A stretch of DNA of 64,000 bases from contig JAPJBO010001108.1 of assembly GCA_030068145.1 (NCBI GenBank), positions 1 to 64,000 on the forward strand. The letters are read 5' to 3'. This document shows positions 60,249 through 64,000 of the stretch, piece by piece. The stretch is from Diplonema papillatum (taxonomy: Eukaryota > Euglenozoa > Diplonemea > Diplonemida > Diplonemidae). The first letter of the stretch is position 1, and every line of letters starts with the position of its first letter. Both the position numbers and the translations under genes were made by a program. The notes beneath the pieces were generated by a model that worked only from the letters and a program-made list of their open reading frames with translations, ran no database searches and was not told the DNA's origin.

Positions 60249-60662
60249 TTGCCCTTCAATGTATTGTGCAGGCTAAAAAGACGCAGGCAGCGTGTTTTGG
60301 TGGTTGATCGGAATTCCTTACCTGAATATACACAGGGTAAATACAAGTGGGAAAACGATCACCCGGCACGCACAAACAAAGTGGGCAGCGAGCAGGTTGG
60401 TTTTAAAGGCAGCATGCAATGTGGTACCCCCGACACGAAGTACGCAAGCACTGCGCACAAAGTACGCAGGAACTGCGGAAAAGCAGTAAAGCGACCCGCG
60501 TCGCAGGTGGCACAAAACGTAGAAGCCCGTGCGGCAGGGAGTGCAGACGAGGTGATGCAAGACGAAGGGGAAGCGCGAAGCCCCCAGCCCGGACGGATCA
60601 ACAAGACGCAAGACCAGGCGACCAAGAGAAGGAGGGGGACGCGACCCAGAGACCCGGGCTAA
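60249..60662 (+). CDS. Hypothetical basic protein, doubtful
   Basis: A 137-codon frame rich in Arg, Lys, Gln and Glu (AVKRPASQVAQNVEARAAGS, then TKRRRGTRPRDPG). It could be a nuclear or gag-like fragment, but there is no zinc knuckle or other motif and no homologue I can name. Confidence 0.25.
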   Translation: MPFNVLCRLKRRRQRVLVVDRNSLPEYTQGKYKWENDHPARTNKVGSEQVGFKGSMQCGTPDTKYASTAHKVRRNCGKAVKRPASQVAQNVEARAAGSADEVMQDEGEARSPQPGRINKTQDQATKRRRGTRPRDPG

Positions 60663-60996
60663 GTAGCTTGGAACTAGTGTGATGGACCTTTCTTCGGAGG
60701 GGCTCACGCACTCAAAGATCGACTTATACGCAGGAACTGCGCAATACCTGCTTAGTAGGAATACTTGGGGAGACTGCCAGTCGCGAAATCTCAAATAGTG
60801 TGGTACTCATCGGCATGCCGATGACTCCCCACTATCGCAACAATTTTCCAATCTCAAAGGAGGTAAATGTGCTGTAGCCCGCGCGAAACACAGGTAAATC
60901 TGGGTTCAGCGGCGGGCGTAAGCGTTCAACAAAAAAAAGACCCACTTTGTAGTTGTATTGTTTTCTCCCCCTCTAGCCTCCTTCGAAATGAGCAGA

Positions 60997-62346
60997 AGGC
61001 AGCCCCTCGAGTATTTCTGTGCAATCAGAAGGTTTGCGAGTCTCTGCAGGCGAGATCATAATCTAGCTCGGGGATGAAAAATGCATCCTCTCCTCAATCC
61101 CCGGAAGGCCACACTCGTGCACCAAGCTATTCATCACAAGCAAACAAAAGGTCGAAATGCTTCAATCTATGCGCCCATCCGGGATCGTCAGATACACAAA
61201 TAAAAAGGCAACAAAGACCCGGGCCCCGGGTTAGCGCTAGGGTCCGATAGGCCCACGGCGATCACTCCTCCATGGATGGAATCTTCAACATTGCAGATTC
61301 CACAACAAGCGGAGAACAACGACGACGAGAAAAAATCAAGAATTAAACTTGATAGAATTTGATAAAAAAAGTGGCTTGCGTTCCCTTCTCTTACTAATTC
61401 TTCGAGGACGCCAAGTGTGGGCGCTTGATAAGGCTTGGTTGTTTCCAACTAGCAAGTGAAATAATAACTACGTACATACTGAGAAGGGCCTACCGTACAT
61501 AAGGTACGTGGTTGATGGCCGAAACCACCAATGACCAACAACAAAGGTGCATACAGATTCTCTTACCTCGTGTAACCACCACTCTTAAGACTCAGCACAC
61601 AAAGGATATCTTTCAATGTTGACGGAGGCCACCCGGAGACTCGGTGTTTTAGGGTCTCCGGTTGAGTGTGAGGGATATAGGCATAATTACACACTTTAAC
61701 TACCGGGTAGCCAAGTTTTAGAGTCAGGGTTCGCTCGAGATTCCGGGATTTTTAGGGGGTGCGGTTGTAAAGGGAAATTTCGTGATTTTTGCGTTTTGTC
61801 GGGAAAAAGACGGCGGGGGAGGGGGTTTTCACGGTGTAACCACAACCAAACGGCTGTGGGTATTTTTTCGGACTCTTCAGATGCGCTTGGAGACGGATCG
61901 CGTTTCTGTGTTAACAATGCATTGTTAGTACTAAACATTAGTAGTTGGCAGCGTACTACATGAAACTTACCAAAGCAGGTGAGTTCCGCTAGTGCGCACA
62001 AAACAAAAAAAGGGCATTCTTTTTTTACTTCCAACCAACCTCCTGGATTCCTGGGCTTTGTAGATTTTGTGGGTGTCTTGTGGTCTCCTGAGAGCTCTCT
62101 GCGCCCAAACAACAGTCTAGGAAGCACTTTCCGATCGGGTTGGTCCTGGTTTTGGGCCAGTTTCCTGCCATCTTCCTTGTGTGTGCTGCATGCAATAACC
62201 GGGACAATAACCGGGAGAAAATAGGATTTTTTTCGCGGTTATTGTCCCGGCAGGACAAAAAGCCTCCTTCTTGTCCCGGCACCCCTCGGAAACTCTGAAG
62301 GCCGGAGGGAAAAAAAAGCCAGCCGGTAAAAAAGAATTTTATTCCC
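60997..62346. other. Foldback interior without recognised gene
   Basis: A weak family M-like piece (CACCCGGAGACTC) is at about 61630, and a small hairpin (AATAACCGGGACAATAACCG, GCGGTTATTGTCCCGG) at 62194-62252. The minus frame 61696-62127 is unrecognised. Confidence 0.45.
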
Positions 62347-62769
62347 TTATAGCCACGGAAAAAGAGTTTTATTCCTGGAAAGCCACCTTCTCCTGTTCGT
62401 TTTCATAGGGTGCCCTCGCAAGATCAGTCTAAAACTATGTTCCTACCTCCACGAGAGTTGTGAGGAGGATACCCCTGTGTCGTCTGCCTGATTTCCGATA
62501 AATTGGTCCTTTGCATTTTATCCGAGGGAGAGGGAGGGGATTCAAAATGCAGATCAGACTGAAATAGAAGGAACACACACTTATCCGTTTCTTGACCTAC
62601 GATGCCGTGTTATGAAAACTGTTGAGGGGCCCCTTTACAGGTCTCGCATGATTCGTTCGCCTTGGTAACACTATCCGGTAGTAGGCTTGCAATTGTGCTC
62701 TTGCTAGATCATGGCCGAATGGTGGGTGGCGCGCTCGTGCGCAAGTAAGCACAATGTTACTGCAAGCTG
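62347..62769 (+). mobile_element. TIR element H, right-truncated copy
   Basis: Matches 49257-49699 closely (TTATAGCCACGGAAAAAGAG start, TCATGGCCGAATGGTGGGTG near the end) with small deletions, then diverges after GCAAGCTG. Confidence 0.85.
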
Positions 62770-62912
62770 CACCCAACAAGGCATAACGCGCCGCAGGCCG
62801 AACCAATGTGCCACATTGACGATCGGACGTGTACAAAGCAGACCAGGCACGAACGTGAAGAGAGCGATGATTGAACCGTTGCGCAAAGCAGACCAGTGGC
62901 ATGAATGACGTA

Positions 62913-63046
62913 ACATGCAGGGTCAAAACCTTGTGTCTTTTTTAAACGCTCCCGCGGGGCCAATGGCCCCCAAAAAAAAAATTGGAAAAAAAAGATATTG
63001 CTCAACTTCCTCAAAAATTACAGCAGCTTTTGTTCCAAGATTTTAT
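62913..63046 (-). mobile_element. 212-bp MITE family, one-ended copy
   Basis: Starts with the TIR CATGCAGGGTCAAAACCTTG and follows the reverse complement of the right half of 5976-6187 (CTCCCGCGGGGCC, CTCAACTTCCTCAAAAATTA). The other TIR is missing; TGGTGTGATCCGC at 63047 begins K/MITE-like sequence, suggesting interruption. Confidence 0.75.
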
Positions 63047-63504
63047 GGTGTGATCCGCCCTCCAGTTTTCCGTAGTTCTTCCGTACTTCTTCCGTAGTCT
63101 TGCCGTACTAAGGGGTGTCCAAAAATTATTTTTACAGTGAAAGTTTGCTTTTACCCAACTACGTGCGCAGGGCTGTCAGTTTGGTCTCTGCATGCCTGGA
63201 GCATCAAAAATCTGCCTCTTCTGCAACCAAAAAAGAGTGTGCTTACTTCGAAGGAGGCTAGAGGGGGAGAAACAATACAACTACAAAATGGGTCTTTTTT
63301 GTTGAACGCTTACGCCCGCCACTAAACCCAGATTCACCTGTGTTTCGTGTGGGCTACAGCACATTTACCTCCTTTGATCTTTTGCAGCTGGCAGTCTCCT
63401 CAAGTATTTCCGACAAAGCAGGTGCTTATACAAAAAAAACGAGGCAGAAAATCGACCGCTAGATTCTACTGGTTGTGTCACAGAATATCTGTATTTGCAT
63501 CATG

Positions 63505-64000
63505 TCATGTTTGACGTCTTCGTTTAGGGTAGTCGCTGTTGTCGCTGTCTCCACCGCTCTCAAAGTGTCCGTCTTCAATATCATCCTCCGACACAGACTC
63601 GTTGCCATCATCGACAGTTAACATGGAGTCTTTCACCGATGATGGCAACGGCAACTTGTCGTCATACTCTTGCAGTTTTTTGAGCAGGGTGGGTGTTGTG
63701 CTCGAAGGACCAACTCTACTGATGCCGCGCTTCAAGAAGCGCCGCGTTCGTACTTCCTGCATCGCACCCTTGAATGCGGGAGACCAAGTCCTTCTTGTTC
63801 AACTTCTGTGACGCGGTGAAGCGACGAGCGTCAGCTTGCTCCATGGGGAACCGCAGTTCCACGTTCTGGCGGTACGCCTCCCGCCGTTGCTTTCTCCTGC
63901 GAGCTTTACCGGCTATCTTCTCTTTCTTGGCGAGGTAGTCCAACTTCAAGCGCCCCAGGCGTACTTTGCGATCGATGCTTTCGATGATTGCTGACGCCAC
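63505..64000 (-). CDS. Unknown protein, C-terminal part, frameshifted or spliced
   Basis: Entering at the window edge, the minus strand reads a basic helical segment (YLAKKEKIAGKARRRKQRRE, then RFTASQKLNKKDLVSRIQG) to a stop at 63716. An overlapping frame (63762 to 63505) gives TRRFLKRGISRVG, LLKKLQEYDDKLPLPSSVKD and an acidic tail (NESVSEDDIEDGHFESGG) ending KRRRQT. The two look like one protein broken by a frameshift or small intron near 63716-63762. No family is recognised; a nuclear protein or transposase C-terminus is possible. Confidence 0.4.

Larger units (their letters stand above)
60743..63428. mobile_element. Foldback element with about 200-bp arms
   Basis: The left arm (60743-60996, with a 55-60-bp insert TAGTGTGGTACTCATCGGCA at about 60798) and right arm (63238-63428) are inverted copies: AGGAGGTAAATGTGCTGTAG against its complement, GGCGGGCGTAAGCGTTCAAC, and CCCCTCTAGCCTCCTTCGAA. 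The 2.2-kb interior contains truncated copies of element H and of the 212-bp MITE. No transposase is seen. Confidence 0.75.

Overview
The window is repeat-rich nuclear DNA of a eukaryote, probably an alga or another protist; I cannot name the species. The evidence is non-LTR and tyrosine-recombinase retroelements, TA-flanked DNA transposons, phase-consistent GT-AG introns and a Golgi-type membrane glycosyltransferase. Nothing looks bacterial: there are no operons, Shine-Dalgarno starts or CRISPR arrays. Host genes are few and most of the 64 kb is transposable elements, foldback elements and satellites, often inserted in one another.

Region by region. 1-5.7 kb: the end of an aldo-keto reductase (AKR) gene, then a 5'-truncated LINE (2915-5719) with an 11-bp target-site duplication. 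6-10.6 kb: a coiled-coil gene (8388-9233) with a stray copy of its 5' end upstream and a 707-bp tandem array of its 3' end downstream. 12.0-24.6 kb: two AKR genes with, as far as I can read by eye, identical coding sequences (12023-13141 and 23483-24601), separated by a train of abutting inverted-repeat elements (16.06-23.02 kb). 26.4-59.2 kb: one Fringe-like (GT31) glycosyltransferase gene whose exons I recognise at 26441, 27486, (49015), 50741, 52295 and 58737. Its introns hold most of the mobile DNA. 60.2-64 kb: a foldback element and the C-terminal part of an unknown minus-strand gene.

Mobile elements in the GT31 introns include: a 163-bp MITE; a 2.3-kb TIR element with a 5-bp duplication proved by an empty site; an apparently intact 3.37-kb TA-flanked DDD transposon whose single 970-residue protein joins a pogo/Tigger-like transposase to two cysteine-peptidase-like modules (31861-35226); a decayed tyrosine-recombinase retroelement with the A1-ORFs-B1-A2-B2 split-direct-repeat layout (35289-38804); a hAT-like transposase gene split by a 3.5-kb foldback that carries another foldback (40.1-47.2 kb); and a 2.7-kb array of 21-bp repeats open in all three forward frames.

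The host genes show no obvious functional linkage. The AKRs are soluble NAD(P)H oxidoreductases, the GT31 protein is a predicted Golgi type II membrane enzyme, and the coiled-coil protein is of unknown role. Recurring themes are serial tandem copying of gene 3' ends, element junctions at C/G homopolymer runs, and nested palindromes. The strongest candidates for something undescribed are the transposase-peptidase fusion and the YR-first split-repeat retroelement.
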